Of a stretch of 15,571 nucleotides of DNA, positions 1 through 7,598 are shown piece by piece. Numbering within the stretch: position 1 is the first letter of the stretch; each line of letters starts with the position of its first letter. A program made the translations under genes and the position numbers. The stretch is from Paludibacteraceae bacterium (GTDB taxonomy: Bacteria > Bacteroidota > Bacteroidia > Bacteroidales > Paludibacteraceae). The notes below the pieces were generated by a model. It did no database searches. It had not been told where the DNA came from and was given only the letters and a program-made list of their open reading frames with translations. The stretch covers positions 1-15,571 of the forward strand of contig CANIXM010000007.1 of assembly GCA_947471245.1 (NCBI GenBank), in the 5' to 3' direction.

Positions 1-520
1 AGCTTTCCGATTTGTAGGTGAAGTAACCTGTCACTACTTTTTCTAAATAGCTCATCACCCCTCTGCTTTTTCCTTTGGCAAACTCGGTGCTGACATAAGC
101 GTCAAAGCCTGTTCCACAGGTGCAGAAAAATGGGTGATTATTCACCAGCCCATAATCCATTAGGATGGTTTCAGAGAAATTTAATTGCTCAATAGCCTTT
201 CGCACATTCATAGGGATGGCCAGGTGGCGCGCCAGTCCATTGCCCGAGCCCGTGGGGATAATCCCCAATGCAGTTTCGGAGTGTATAAGGGCGCGTGCCA
301 CTTCATTCACGGTGCCATCTCCGCCTACTGCAATGACTTGGTCAAACTCACGATCCACGTACTCTTGTGCCAACTTGGTGGCGTGTCCTCGACGTAAAGT
401 GTAAGCTATTTCTATTTTGTATTTCTCAGGGTCAAGAATGCTTTCAATCAAACTTGGAAGGTCGTTCTTTTTGTTCGTGCCAGAAATAGGGTTGATGATA
501 AATGCTATTTTAATCTTCAT
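1..520 (-). CDS. Diacylglycerol kinase-family lipid kinase (YegS/DgkB-like), 5' part only
   Basis: This family phosphorylates diacylglycerol or related lipids with ATP, at the inner face of the cytoplasmic membrane. I translated 173 residues from the ATG at 520; the gene runs off the left edge, where a full member would be about 290-320 residues. The N-terminal catalytic domain is clear: INPISGT near residue 9, the nucleotide-binding GGDGT at 66-70 followed by VNEVARAL, and GSGNGLARHL at 91-100, all hallmarks of the DAGK catalytic fold. Then follows FFCTCGTGFDA, near the start of the second, beta-sandwich domain. No better in-frame upstream ATG is seen and no clear ribosome site precedes it. 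The gene is divergent from rnr. Lipid specificity cannot be decided: diacylglycerol, sphingoid base and undecaprenol relatives share these motifs. The family call is firm; substrate and symbol are left open. Confidence 0.88.
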   Translation of the reverse strand, partial: MKIKIAFIINPISGTNKKNDLPSLIESILDPEKYKIEIAYTLRRGHATKLAQEYVDREFDQVIAVGGDGTVNEVARALIHSETALGIIPTGSGNGLARHLAIPMNVRKAIEQLNFSETILMDYGLVNNHPFFCTCGTGFDAYVSTEFAKGKSRGVMSYLEKVVTGYFTYKSES

Positions 521-656
521 ATTTGCTGTTCGATGATGGATGTGAAGTTTCGACCAGCGAATATACATATTTCGAATGAATAATCATGACTATGCGCACT
601 AGAATTAATTCTCAGGAAAAATACCCGAAATCTACACCAATTATCAAGCTTTATTG

Positions 657-664
657 TATATTTG
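657..664 (+). promoter_or_regulatory. Candidate -7 promoter element for rnr
   Basis: TATATTTG fits the Bacteroidota -7 consensus TAnnTTTG and lies 108 bp upstream of the rnr ATG. No TTG is found 19 nt upstream, so this is a weaker match than the tRNA promoters in this window. Confidence 0.35.
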
Positions 665-772
665 CATAAGGGCGTTTTTCGACCATTTATCCATGTTTGA
701 CCAATGTCCTGCCGTGTGTTGATTGTGTTTTAGGAAAAGTCAACATCATTTACCCACTAAATCTATAGCAAT

Positions 773-2917
773 ATGTCAAAGAAGAGAAAGAAAAATGCGC
801 CAAGCACCAGGTTAAGAAAGACAGAACTTGTTCGCAATATCGTCACAGTGTTCAATGAAAATCAGGATAAGACATTTAATTATAAGCAGATGTCTTCGGT
901 GTTGGATATTAGCTCCGAGACTCAGCGAATATTTGTCAATGACATGTTGTACGAGTTGCTAGATGAAGATTTTTTGGTGGAAATTTCTCGTGGCAACTTC
1001 AAAGTGAATACTCGTACAGGACACATCACTGGTACCATCGACAGGCAAGGCGTGAAGACCTATCTTATCCCCGATGATGGTGGTGAACTGGTGTATATCC
1101 CTGAAAGAAAAACCAACCATGCCTTGCTCAAAGATAAAGTCAAAGTGTTTCTTTATGCAAGGCGAAAAGGCCAACAGCCCGAAGGTGAAGTGGTGGAAAT
1201 CATCAAGCGAGCACAGGATACATTTGTGGGTACGCTGGACGTTTCTGACAATTATGCATTTCTGTTGTTGGATAATAAAATTATGACCAATGATATTTTT
1301 ATCCCCAGAGACAAACTCAAGGATGGAAAGTCGGGTCAGAAAGCGGTGGTGAAGTTGATTAGTTGGGAGCCCAATGCAAAGAATCCAGTGGGTGAGGTGA
1401 TTGATATTCTTGGCGATAAAGGCGATAATACCACCGAAATGCATGCTATCCTTGCCGAATTTGGATTACCCTACAAATACCCTGAGGCAGTAGAAGCGGC
1501 TGCTAATAAAATTGATGCTGGCATTACTCCTGATGAAGTGGCCAAGCGCATTGATATGCGTGGAGTCACAACTTTTACCATCGACCCTAGAGATGCTAAG
1601 GATTTTGACGATGCATTGTCGCTACGTAAACTGGACAATGGTTTGTGGGAAGTGGGTGTGCATATTGCCGATGTGACACACTATGTGGATCCCAATGGTA
1701 TTATAGAGACAGAAGGTAGAGAGCGTGCTACATCAGTCTATTTGGTGGATCGCACCATCCCTATGCTTCCCGAGCATCTCTCCAATGGTATTTGTTCGTT
1801 GCGTCCTAATGAAGATAAACTCACTTACTCGGTCATTTTCCACATCACAGACAAGGCAGAAGTGAAGCATTACGAAATAGCTAAAACGGTGATTAACTCT
1901 GATAGACGTTTCACGTATGAGGAAGCACAGCAAATTATTGAAACTGGTGAAGGTGACTTTAAAGATGAAATTCTAACACTCGATAGACTTGCAAAATTGT
2001 TCCGAAAAGGACGTTTTGATCAAGGAGCAATTGCATTTGATAGGGTAGAGGTTCGCTTTGAAATAGACGAGGCAGGCAAACCTATCAGCGTGTTCTTTAA
2101 GGAAGCCAAAGATTCTAATAAGCTCATTGAAGAGTTTATGCTACTTGCCAATAAAACAGTGGCAACTCACATAGGTAAGCCTAAACGTGGTACCGACCCC
2201 AAAACATTTGTGTATCGGATTCACGATGTGCCTAATCCTGATAAATTGGCTACATTCTCCGCGTTTATTAAGCGATTTGGTTATAACTTGAAAATTAGTG
2301 GAAAAGCCTCTGCCGTATCATCGTCTATCAATCAACTGCTAGACGAAGCGCAAGGGAAGAAAGAGCAAAATTTGATAGAAACCCTCGCCATTCGTTCCAT
2401 GGCAAAAGCCATTTATTCTACTTCCAATATGGGGCACTATGGATTGGCATTTGACTATTACACCCATTTCACGTCGCCCATTCGTAGGTATCCCGACATG
2501 ATGGTGCATCGTCTGCTGGAAAGTTACGCCAAAGGGGGAAAATCAGTGAGCGCTAATGAGTGGGAAGACCACTGCAAGCACAGCTCAGACATGGAGCAAC
2601 TTGCAGCCAATGCCGAACGTGCCTCTATCAAATACAAACAAGTGGAGTACATGGCCGACCGTATTGGACAGGTGTTTGATGGTGTGATTTCGGGTGTTAC
2701 CGAATGGGGGATTTATGTAGAGCTTATTGAAAATAAATGTGAGGGTATGATTCATATCCGTGAGTTGGACGATGACTATTATACTTTTGATGATCAAAAC
2801 TACTGCCTGGTAGGCCGACGCTTCCAAAAGAAATATCAATTGGGCGATGAACTAACAGTGAAAGTGCATCGTGCCAATTTGGACAAAAAGCAATTGGACT
2901 TTTTGTTGGTGAAGTAG
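773..2917 (+). CDS. rnr: Ribonuclease R (3'-5' exoribonuclease, RNB family)
   Basis: A cytoplasmic, processive 3'-to-5' exoribonuclease that digests structured RNA, including mRNA fragments and defective rRNA and tRNA. The 714 residues match the usual RNase R length in Bacteroidota. In order: a lysine/arginine-rich start; a winged-helix-like segment (about 15-75); cold-shock OB domains (about 80-215); the RNB catalytic domain (about 260-585); and a C-terminal S1 domain (about 632-713). The metal-binding cluster DPRDAKDFDD at 271-280 supplies D271, D277, D279 and D280. The conserved HFTSPIRRYPD stretch is at 565-575. The ATG at 773 is the first in frame and the protein opens with the basic MSKKRKK expected of this family. 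It stands alone, divergent from the lipid kinase. The basic tail after S1 seen in E. coli RNase R is absent, which is common outside Gammaproteobacteria. Confidence 0.96.
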   Translation: MSKKRKKNAPSTRLRKTELVRNIVTVFNENQDKTFNYKQMSSVLDISSETQRIFVNDMLYELLDEDFLVEISRGNFKVNTRTGHITGTIDRQGVKTYLIPDDGGELVYIPERKTNHALLKDKVKVFLYARRKGQQPEGEVVEIIKRAQDTFVGTLDVSDNYAFLLLDNKIMTNDIFIPRDKLKDGKSGQKAVVKLISWEPNAKNPVGEVIDILGDKGDNTTEMHAILAEFGLPYKYPEAVEAAANKIDAGITPDEVAKRIDMRGVTTFTIDPRDAKDFDDALSLRKLDNGLWEVGVHIADVTHYVDPNGIIETEGRERATSVYLVDRTIPMLPEHLSNGICSLRPNEDKLTYSVIFHITDKAEVKHYEIAKTVINSDRRFTYEEAQQIIETGEGDFKDEILTLDRLAKLFRKGRFDQGAIAFDRVEVRFEIDEAGKPISVFFKEAKDSNKLIEEFMLLANKTVATHIGKPKRGTDPKTFVYRIHDVPNPDKLATFSAFIKRFGYNLKISGKASAVSSSINQLLDEAQGKKEQNLIETLAIRSMAKAIYSTSNMGHYGLAFDYYTHFTSPIRRYPDMMVHRLLESYAKGGKSVSANEWEDHCKHSSDMEQLAANAERASIKYKQVEYMADRIGQVFDGVISGVTEWGIYVELIENKCEGMIHIRELDDDYYTFDDQNYCLVGRRFQKKYQLGDELTVKVHRANLDKKQLDFLLVK

Positions 2918-2934
2918 GAACGTTTTGGGTGGGT

Positions 2935-3178
2935 ACACGATATTAATGCCTGCGGCGATAGTAGCTTCGCGATATTAACTTCGTGATATTAGCCTACGGC
3001 GATAGTAGCTGCGCGATATTAACTGCGTGATATTTGCTTTGCGATAGCGACTTCGTGTCTTTGTGTCTTTGTGTTCAAAAAATGTTTTAACAGACGCCAT
3101 TTTGCCTACGGCGATATTAACTGCGTGATATTTGCTTTGCGATATCGACTTTGTGCCTTCGTGTCTTCGTGTTCAAAA
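2935..3178. repeat. Degenerate 14-16 bp tandem repeats with a larger duplicated block
   Basis: This non-coding stretch between rnr and tRNA-Arg is built from short units resembling NCGYGATATTAACT, some shortened or lengthened (for example TACGGCGATAGTAGCT). A larger block occurs twice, at 2992-3080 and 3104-3178. The second copy matches the first apart from a few substitutions and the loss of exactly one 14-bp unit (GTAGCTGCGCGATA). Both blocks end in reiterated CTTCGTGTCTTTGTG-like runs followed by GTTCAAAA. Unit length is not a multiple of three and no reading frame runs through it. No transposase or terminator was seen here. The rest of the gap (3179-3268) holds the tRNA-Arg promoter. Confidence 0.8.
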
Positions 3179-3220
3179 TAAACGCAATTTTTCATATATC
3201 GATTTTTTTTAGAAATCTTA

Positions 3221-3250
3221 TTGCCAAATTAAAAAATAGCCTTATCTTTG
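3221..3250 (+). promoter_or_regulatory. Promoter of tRNA-Arg
   Basis: TTG at 3221-3223, then 19 nt, then TATCTTTG at 3243-3250. This fits the Bacteroidota -33/-7 pattern (TTG-N19-TAnnTTTG). The tRNA begins 19 nt after the -7 element. Confidence 0.75.
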
Positions 3251-3268
3251 CACTCGCTAAAGACAAAT

Positions 3269-3345
3269 GGCTGCGTAGCTCAACTGAATAGAGTACCACA
3301 CTACGGATGTGGGGGTTATAGGTTTGAATCCTATCGCGGTCACCA
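3269..3345 (+). tRNA. tRNA-Arg (anticodon ACG)
   Basis: Full cloverleaf of 77 nt including an encoded CCA. The acceptor GGCTGCG pairs with CGCGGTC (with two G-U pairs), followed by discriminator A and CCA. The anticodon stem CCACA/TGTGG closes the loop CTACGGA, giving anticodon ACG (read as ICG after deamination). The T stem is ATAGG/CCTAT around loop TTTGAAT. A promoter lies upstream and a strong terminator starts 5 nt downstream, so it is a single-gene unit. Confidence 0.95.
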
Positions 3346-3350
3346 TTAGA

Positions 3351-3387
3351 AAAAAGCCTTGTATTCATATCGAATACAAGGCTTTTT
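3351..3387 (+). terminator. Rho-independent terminator after tRNA-Arg
   Basis: Perfect 16-bp stem (3351-3366 with 3372-3387) around a 5-nt loop, with a T-run on the right arm. The left arm begins with A-run, so it should also stop transcription from the minus strand, i.e. from the GIY-YIG gene ending at 3437. Confidence 0.9.
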
Positions 3388-3436
3388 GTTATCATAAGTC
3401 TACCTCTCTTGGCATAGGTACAGCATGAACTACCCA

Positions 3437-3685
3437 TTAAAGTAATGATTTTATAAACTCACGACCTCTATATGACTTCAGTTCCAATTCACGATGCATT
3501 GCTGCTGATTTAGTTGGAAACGATTCTGAGTAAATCAAAATCCATGGTTGATGCCGTTTTGTCCAGCCTTTATTTTGAGGATGATTATGTGCCTCCACAC
3601 GTCCTATTAGATTGGAAGTGTAACCTACATAAGTTTTACAATGAACTTCACTGTATAGAACGTAAGTATAAAAAATTGCTTCCAT
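3437..3685 (-). CDS. Small GIY-YIG nuclease-domain protein
   Basis: Stand-alone GIY-YIG domain of the small UvrC-N/YhbQ-like group. The fold is associated with metal-dependent DNA cleavage, but the role of these proteins is unknown. With the start at 3685 it has 82 residues, usual for the group. Visible elements: FYTYVLYS (the GIY strand), TYVGYTSNL (the YIG strand), RVEAHN with the expected catalytic arginine, KGWTKRHQPW, and the RELELKS helix carrying the probable catalytic glutamate. A start 12 codons upstream at 3721 is open, but that ATG lies inside the tRNA-fMet terminator hairpin, so I prefer 3685. The gene sits alone between two convergent tRNA genes and their terminators. No -7 element was found; an 8+8 bp palindrome lies just upstream of the start. 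The family call is sure; the function is not. Confidence 0.82.
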   Translation of the reverse strand: MEAIFYTYVLYSEVHCKTYVGYTSNLIGRVEAHNHPQNKGWTKRHQPWILIYSESFPTKSAAMHRELELKSYRGREFIKSLL

Positions 3686-3689
3686 CCAT

Positions 3690-3706
3690 TTTGAATAGTA
3701 TTCAAA
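3690..3706. repeat. Palindrome just upstream of the GIY-YIG start
   Basis: Arms TTTGAATA and TATTCAAA pair perfectly around one central base. The element ends 4 nt from the preferred start codon at 3685. It could be an operator or an RNA hairpin over the ribosome site; the sequence cannot decide. Confidence 0.5.
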
Positions 3707-3707
3707 T

Positions 3708-3741
3708 AAAAAAGGACTCATAAAACAAATTATGAATCCTT
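3708..3741 (-). terminator. Rho-independent terminator after tRNA-fMet
   Basis: On the minus strand, a 12-bp stem with one mismatch (3730-3741 with 3712-3723) encloses a 6-nt loop, followed by a T-run. It begins 8 nt after the 3' end of the tRNA. Confidence 0.85.
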
Positions 3742-3748
3742 CCCTGTG

Positions 3749-3820
<72 letters not shown>

Positions 3821-3854
3821 ATATATTATTTCAATTTTGATTCTAGTAAAAAAA

Positions 3855-3922
3855 TCCTCCGACTCGAACTAACGTCCGCCAGCTGGCGGATATGATCCCA
3901 ACGAGTGATAAAAGCTACCTCG
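3855..3922 (-). pseudogene. Decayed tRNA-fMet copy interrupted by a palindrome
   Basis: Two blocks match the intact initiator tRNA next door. On the plus strand, CCGACTCGAAC at 3859-3869 is identical to 3759-3769, the T-arm. TATGATCCCAACGAG at 3891-3905 matches 3785-3799 at 14 of 15 positions, the anticodon arm, and still carries CAT. The 10 bases between these blocks in the intact gene are replaced by the 16-bp palindrome at 3875-3890. Beyond the anticodon block, an extra 7 or so bases precede GCTACC, a remnant of the D arm. The acceptor stem cannot pair. It lies between the promoter at 3938-3967 and the functional tRNA, so it is probably transcribed as leader RNA. I infer an old tandem duplication followed by insertion and decay. 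Confidence 0.75.
3875..3890. repeat. Perfect 16-bp GC-rich palindrome
   Basis: TCCGCCAGCTGGCGGA equals its own reverse complement. Its high GC content stands out in AT-rich surroundings, and it interrupts the tRNA-like remnant. It looks like a dispersed short palindromic element, but only one copy is in this window. Confidence 0.7.
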
Positions 3923-3937
3923 TCGATATTGTGAGTG

Positions 3938-3967
3938 CAAAAGTAGTGCATTTTTTTGTTATATCAA
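3938..3967 (-). promoter_or_regulatory. Promoter of the tRNA-fMet transcript
   Basis: On the minus strand, TTG (3967-3965), 19 nt, then TACTTTTG (3945-3938). The architecture equals that of the tRNA-Arg promoter, and both share TTTGCACTC across and after the -7 element. Transcription would cross the pseudo-tRNA before the intact tRNA. Confidence 0.75.
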
Positions 3968-4040
3968 TGTGTTTTCTCGTAATTTATTTAATTATTATCC
4001 GTATTTGAAGGCAACAGGTTGATAATAGGCTTACTATAAA

Positions 4041-5792
4041 TCAATGTTTACATAGAGAAAATACAAAGCTTAACCCCCCTGTTGGTACATTCTTAGCTGA
4101 GATGGTTCCGTGGTGATAAAAAATTGCATTTTTTACGATGGCTAGTCCTAAGCCTGTTCCTCCCAATTTTCTACTTCTACCTCTATCCACTCTATAAAAC
4201 CGTTCAAACAATCGACTCAAATGTTCTTGTGCCACACCACTACCATTGTCTGTAAACGAAAAATAATAATACTGCTCATCCTCACGATAACAATTAATGT
4301 CAATTGTTATTCGCTCACCAGCATGAGCTAATGCATTATCCAAAAGATTGCGAAAAATAGAATATAAGAGCGAACGGTTACCATTTATGACTACTTCGTG
4401 ACCGAAGTTTGGATGTATTTCAAACTCCCGTTGTTCTATTTGTAAGTTAACATCATTTAGCACGTCTAATATCACCTCAGAAATATTGCACTTTTCTTTT
4501 TCAAAGAGTCGCTTCGCTTCATCCATTTTGTTTAGCGTAGAGATGTCTTGCAATAAAGCTGTGAGGCGTTGGGCTTGCAAAAATGATCGCTCAATAAAAA
4601 AACGTTGCCTTTCTTCGTCCAGGTTTGGATTCTCCAATATACTCTCCATGTAGCCCATTATACTACTTACGGGTGTTTTTAATTCATGTGAAATGTTTTG
4701 AGTCAAGTGTCTTTTTAACTCATTCTCATGCTCTTGGACAGAGATGTCGTTAATCGAAATCTCAAATGTGTTGTCCTGAAATACAATACATTGAACAGAA
4801 AATATACGTCCACCCTTTTCAATCAGTATTCGTTTTTTTGTCAATTCATTATTTAAAAAACTTTGATCAATAAAATAGGTGATATCAGCAAATTCAAGAA
4901 TTGAAAATATTTGATCGGAGCATTCACATTGTTGGTCAGAAAGAATGTTGGTGTATTGAATAAAGTGTGTGTTCGCAAGTATTTCTTTTTTGTCTGAAGA
5001 GAAAATTCCGAGTCCTTCTTGCGATATTTGCAAGTGCATTATCAGCTTTTCTCTTTCTCTAATTACCTCATCTTTTGTTTGCAACAATAATTTGTAAATG
5101 TGTACAATGTTTCTACTTATCTCGCCCAATTCATCTTGTGGAAATTCGATGTTTGTTTCCAAAAAATCTTCAGTATCAGCCTTTTGTGTAAACACTCTTA
5201 GTCTGTCTATGGACTCTGAAAAGTTCTTTGAAATCAGGAATAGTGCGCCTACAGCAAATGAAAATACCACTAACATAAAGTAGATGAATGAGGTGTTGGC
5301 TTTGAGCATTGAAGCTAGATTGACATTGTAAGGCAAAGCACTTCTAACATATCTTCTTGGGAAATGGTGAGCTACGTAATAAAAATCTATACCAATAGAG
5401 TAGGAGTGTCGGATGTATTTCCCGAAGGTAGAAGTTCGAGACATTACTATCTCTGGGCGGGTCAAATGATTGGTGATTTGTGTACCTTCACTCACAGAGG
5501 AATCAAAGATTACTTTACCCAATGTGTCGACTACGGTAACTCTGAGTGCGGTATCAGGAAATAGTCTGACATATTGATTCAAGCTTTCCCAAGTTGGGTT
5601 TTGTTCGTCGATGTACTTGTTGATAATGAGGTTGTAGGTAGTCAACTGCTTGTCCAGTTGTTCTGTTCTGAAATTATGCTCTCTTCGGTATTGGAAAACA
5701 GAAATGATGACCAACATCAAAAGAAAGATGCTGAAAAAGTAGAAAAAAAGTTTTTTATTCAGACTCAGTCGTTTGAATTTGTACAGACTCAT
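4041..5792 (-). CDS. phoR: Phosphate-sensing sensor histidine kinase, PhoR-like
   Basis: Membrane sensor kinase that should autophosphorylate on histidine and pass phosphate to the adjacent PhoB-like regulator, under control of PhoU and the Pst transporter. It has 583 residues. TM1 (about 14-34), an extracytoplasmic domain of about 130 residues, and TM2 (about 168-188) are followed by a short HAMP-like linker and a PAS-like region (about 245-350). The kinase core follows: H box ISHELKTP with H369, N box RNLLDNA at 481-487, DNGSG at 515-519, and GGTGLGLAIVK at 544-554. The 12-nt gap after phoB shows co-transcription. The periplasmic domain is larger than in E. coli PhoR, as is usual in Bacteroidota. 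Kinase identity is certain; the phosphate role rests on the pst-phoU-phoB context. Confidence 0.9.
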   Translation of the reverse strand: MSLYKFKRLSLNKKLFFYFFSIFLLMLVIISVFQYRREHNFRTEQLDKQLTTYNLIINKYIDEQNPTWESLNQYVRLFPDTALRVTVVDTLGKVIFDSSVSEGTQITNHLTRPEIVMSRTSTFGKYIRHSYSIGIDFYYVAHHFPRRYVRSALPYNVNLASMLKANTSFIYFMLVVFSFAVGALFLISKNFSESIDRLRVFTQKADTEDFLETNIEFPQDELGEISRNIVHIYKLLLQTKDEVIREREKLIMHLQISQEGLGIFSSDKKEILANTHFIQYTNILSDQQCECSDQIFSILEFADITYFIDQSFLNNELTKKRILIEKGGRIFSVQCIVFQDNTFEISINDISVQEHENELKRHLTQNISHELKTPVSSIMGYMESILENPNLDEERQRFFIERSFLQAQRLTALLQDISTLNKMDEAKRLFEKEKCNISEVILDVLNDVNLQIEQREFEIHPNFGHEVVINGNRSLLYSIFRNLLDNALAHAGERITIDINCYREDEQYYYFSFTDNGSGVAQEHLSRLFERFYRVDRGRSRKLGGTGLGLAIVKNAIFYHHGTISAKNVPTGGLSFVFSLCKH

Positions 5793-5804
5793 AATTACGT
5801 CACT

Positions 5805-6500
5805 TTAATCCTCAAAACAATATCCATAGCCCAAACGAGTGACAATATTTTTGCCATAAGGACCAATCTTTTTACGTAATCGGGTGATGTTTACATCAAT
5901 AGTTCTGTCAAGTACTACCACTTCATCCGACCATATTCGTGCAAGAATTTCATCTCGAGTAAAAACCCTATTCCTGTTTTCCAAAAACAATTTTAACATT
6001 TCAAATTCCTTTTTGGTAAATGAAAGTGATTCGCCCTCAAGCAGTACTTTCTTCTTGTCAATGATTAACTCAAGCGTCTCATAAGAAATAATTTGAGATG
6101 TTGGCACTTCTACTACAGGATTAGCTTCAGCCACTCGTCTGAGTACCGCCTTTACTCGGGCGAGCACTTCCCTGATAGAAAAAGGCTTGGATATATAATC
6201 ATCTGCACCGATACTAAAACCTGTAATTCTGTCATTCTCAGAATCTTTTGCAGTCAGAAAAATAACAGGGATGCTATTTGTTGCTGGGTTTTCTTGAAGT
6301 ATTTTTGCCATTCGAAATCCAGACATATCACCCATCATCACATCCAACAACAGCAAGTTATAAATTGTGATGTCTTTTTTTAATGCTTCTTCAGCAGAAT
6401 AGGCTACATCTACTGAATAACCTTCTGTCTCTAAATTAAATTGTAGTATTTCACAAAGATCTTCTTCATCATCTACAACTAAGATACGAAATGTACTCAT
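5805..6500 (-). CDS. phoB: PhoB-like response regulator (OmpR/PhoB family)
   Basis: DNA-binding response regulator, expected to activate pho genes when phosphorylated by the kinase encoded 12 nt downstream. It has 231 residues, typical length. The receiver domain (about 5-120) is intact: acidic pair D10/D11, phosphoacceptor D53 in LLLDVMMGDMSGF, T83 in IFLTAKD, and K105 in ISKPF. The winged-helix effector domain (about 130-231) contains FTKKEFEMLKLFLENRN and the recognition region TIDVNITRLRKKIG, ending NIVTRLGYGYCFED. The effector half is closely related to the second regulator at 12956-13645, marking paralogues. It lies in line with pstCAB-phoU. No TAnnTTTG element was found in the 259-bp gap before it, so transcription may continue from the pst operon. 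Confidence 0.93.
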   Translation of the reverse strand: MSTFRILVVDDEEDLCEILQFNLETEGYSVDVAYSAEEALKKDITIYNLLLLDVMMGDMSGFRMAKILQENPATNSIPVIFLTAKDSENDRITGFSIGADDYISKPFSIREVLARVKAVLRRVAEANPVVEVPTSQIISYETLELIIDKKKVLLEGESLSFTKKEFEMLKLFLENRNRVFTRDEILARIWSDEVVVLDRTIDVNITRLRKKIGPYGKNIVTRLGYGYCFED

Positions 6501-6759
6501 ATTTTTAAATATTTATGAATTAAATAGATACAAGAGTTTAGTAAAATGATTTAAGTTTGAAAACGTATGCAAGCAAGCGGTTGTAGTCTCTAATTAATTG
6601 AACTCAACCTTGTTTTTATTGTCAGATAGATTAAGTGTTGAATAATATTTGCCTTTATATGAATATGTGATATTGTGCCGATATTCACATATTAAATTGT
6701 TTGTCGGATGTTTTTCATCACCAGTAATCATCAAACTACATCCAGCAAAACAAATAGCA

Positions 6760-7434
6760 TTATTCCAATATGTCAATTTGTGAATGTTTAAGAATTTTAG
6801 CATCAACATAAAAAAATATCTCTTCAGCAATATTACTACAATGATCACCGATTCTTTCCATTTTTCGGTAAACGCCAATTAAATGAAGGCAATCAAAAGC
6901 TCTATCTGGATTGTACTGTATGTATTGTGCAATTAACTCAGGGGCCTTCCCATTTATTTCATCAACAGTATTATCTTCTGAGAAAATGGTTGAAGCAAGT
7001 TCTGACTTCTCAGTTTCAAATGCTTCTAATCCTTGCGAAAGCATCATCTTGACTTGATCAATCATCTCACTAAGATTGGTTTCTGATATGATCTCAGCGT
7101 CTAAAATCAAGGAAGGATGTGATATTAAAGTTCTTGCTATGCCGTAGGCAAAGTCAGCAATTCTCTCTAGATCAGCGTTGATTTTAAGTACAGCCAATAC
7201 AAATCTCAAATCAATCGCAACAGGCTGATATAATGCAAGAATGTTTTCACATGCATTATCAATTTTTAATTCAAATGCATCGACTTTGCGCTCACGAAGG
7301 GTGACTTTTATTGCTAATTCCTGATCAAATGATAGAATTGCTTCACCTGCATTGGTTACCTGTGTGATAACCAATTTCCACATTTCTATCAAATCTTGAC
7401 GTAAGGCAAGTATTTCGTGCTCTAAATGTCTCAT
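6760..7434 (-). CDS. phoU: Phosphate signalling protein PhoU
   Basis: Cytoplasmic metal-binding helical protein that relays the state of the PstSCAB transporter to PhoR and restrains phosphate uptake. At 224 residues it matches the family (E. coli about 240). Two PhoU three-helix repeats are visible, each with the metal-site signature ERxxD: LERIADFAYGIAR with E90/D94 in the first and MERIGDHCSNIAEE with E193/D197 in the second. The ATG at 7434 begins MRHLEHE, the usual PhoU opening. It lies between pstB (164-nt gap) and phoB (259-nt gap) on the same strand, an order typical of pho clusters. Confidence 0.94.
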   Translation of the reverse strand: MRHLEHEILALRQDLIEMWKLVITQVTNAGEAILSFDQELAIKVTLRERKVDAFELKIDNACENILALYQPVAIDLRFVLAVLKINADLERIADFAYGIARTLISHPSLILDAEIISETNLSEMIDQVKMMLSQGLEAFETEKSELASTIFSEDNTVDEINGKAPELIAQYIQYNPDRAFDCLHLIGVYRKMERIGDHCSNIAEEIFFYVDAKILKHSQIDILE

Positions 7435-7598
7435 AATAAATAAGAAACTGTTAAGTGTAAACTATGAGTTAATGTTCAAAATGTCCATTTGATATGCAGT
7501 TGAAAAAATAATCAACTTTTTTAATTTATTATTGTCCAATCTACCCTAGTAGTCTTGAAGCATATAAGCTCCAATTTCTTCATGGCAACCATCAGTAT

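Noticed and set aside
959..1444. 161-codon open frame antisense to rnr
   Set aside because: It lies entirely inside rnr on the opposite strand, has no family features and no promoter; a shadow of a strongly coding gene.
2935..3178. CRISPR array
   Set aside because: The repeats are degenerate and directly abutting, with no unique spacers of constant length and no cas genes nearby.
3437..3721. Longer GIY-YIG start at 3721
   Set aside because: That ATG sits inside the tRNA-fMet terminator hairpin and adds 12 residues that match nothing in the domain.
4019..4044. Terminator hairpin after phoR
   Set aside because: TTGATAATAG and CTATAAATCAA can pair only with a bulge, the element overlaps the stop codon, and no T-run follows on the minus strand.
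7435..7598. Separate promoter for phoU
   Set aside because: No TAnnTTTG on the minus strand in this gap; a small GTTGA/TCAAC hairpin is too weak to interpret.
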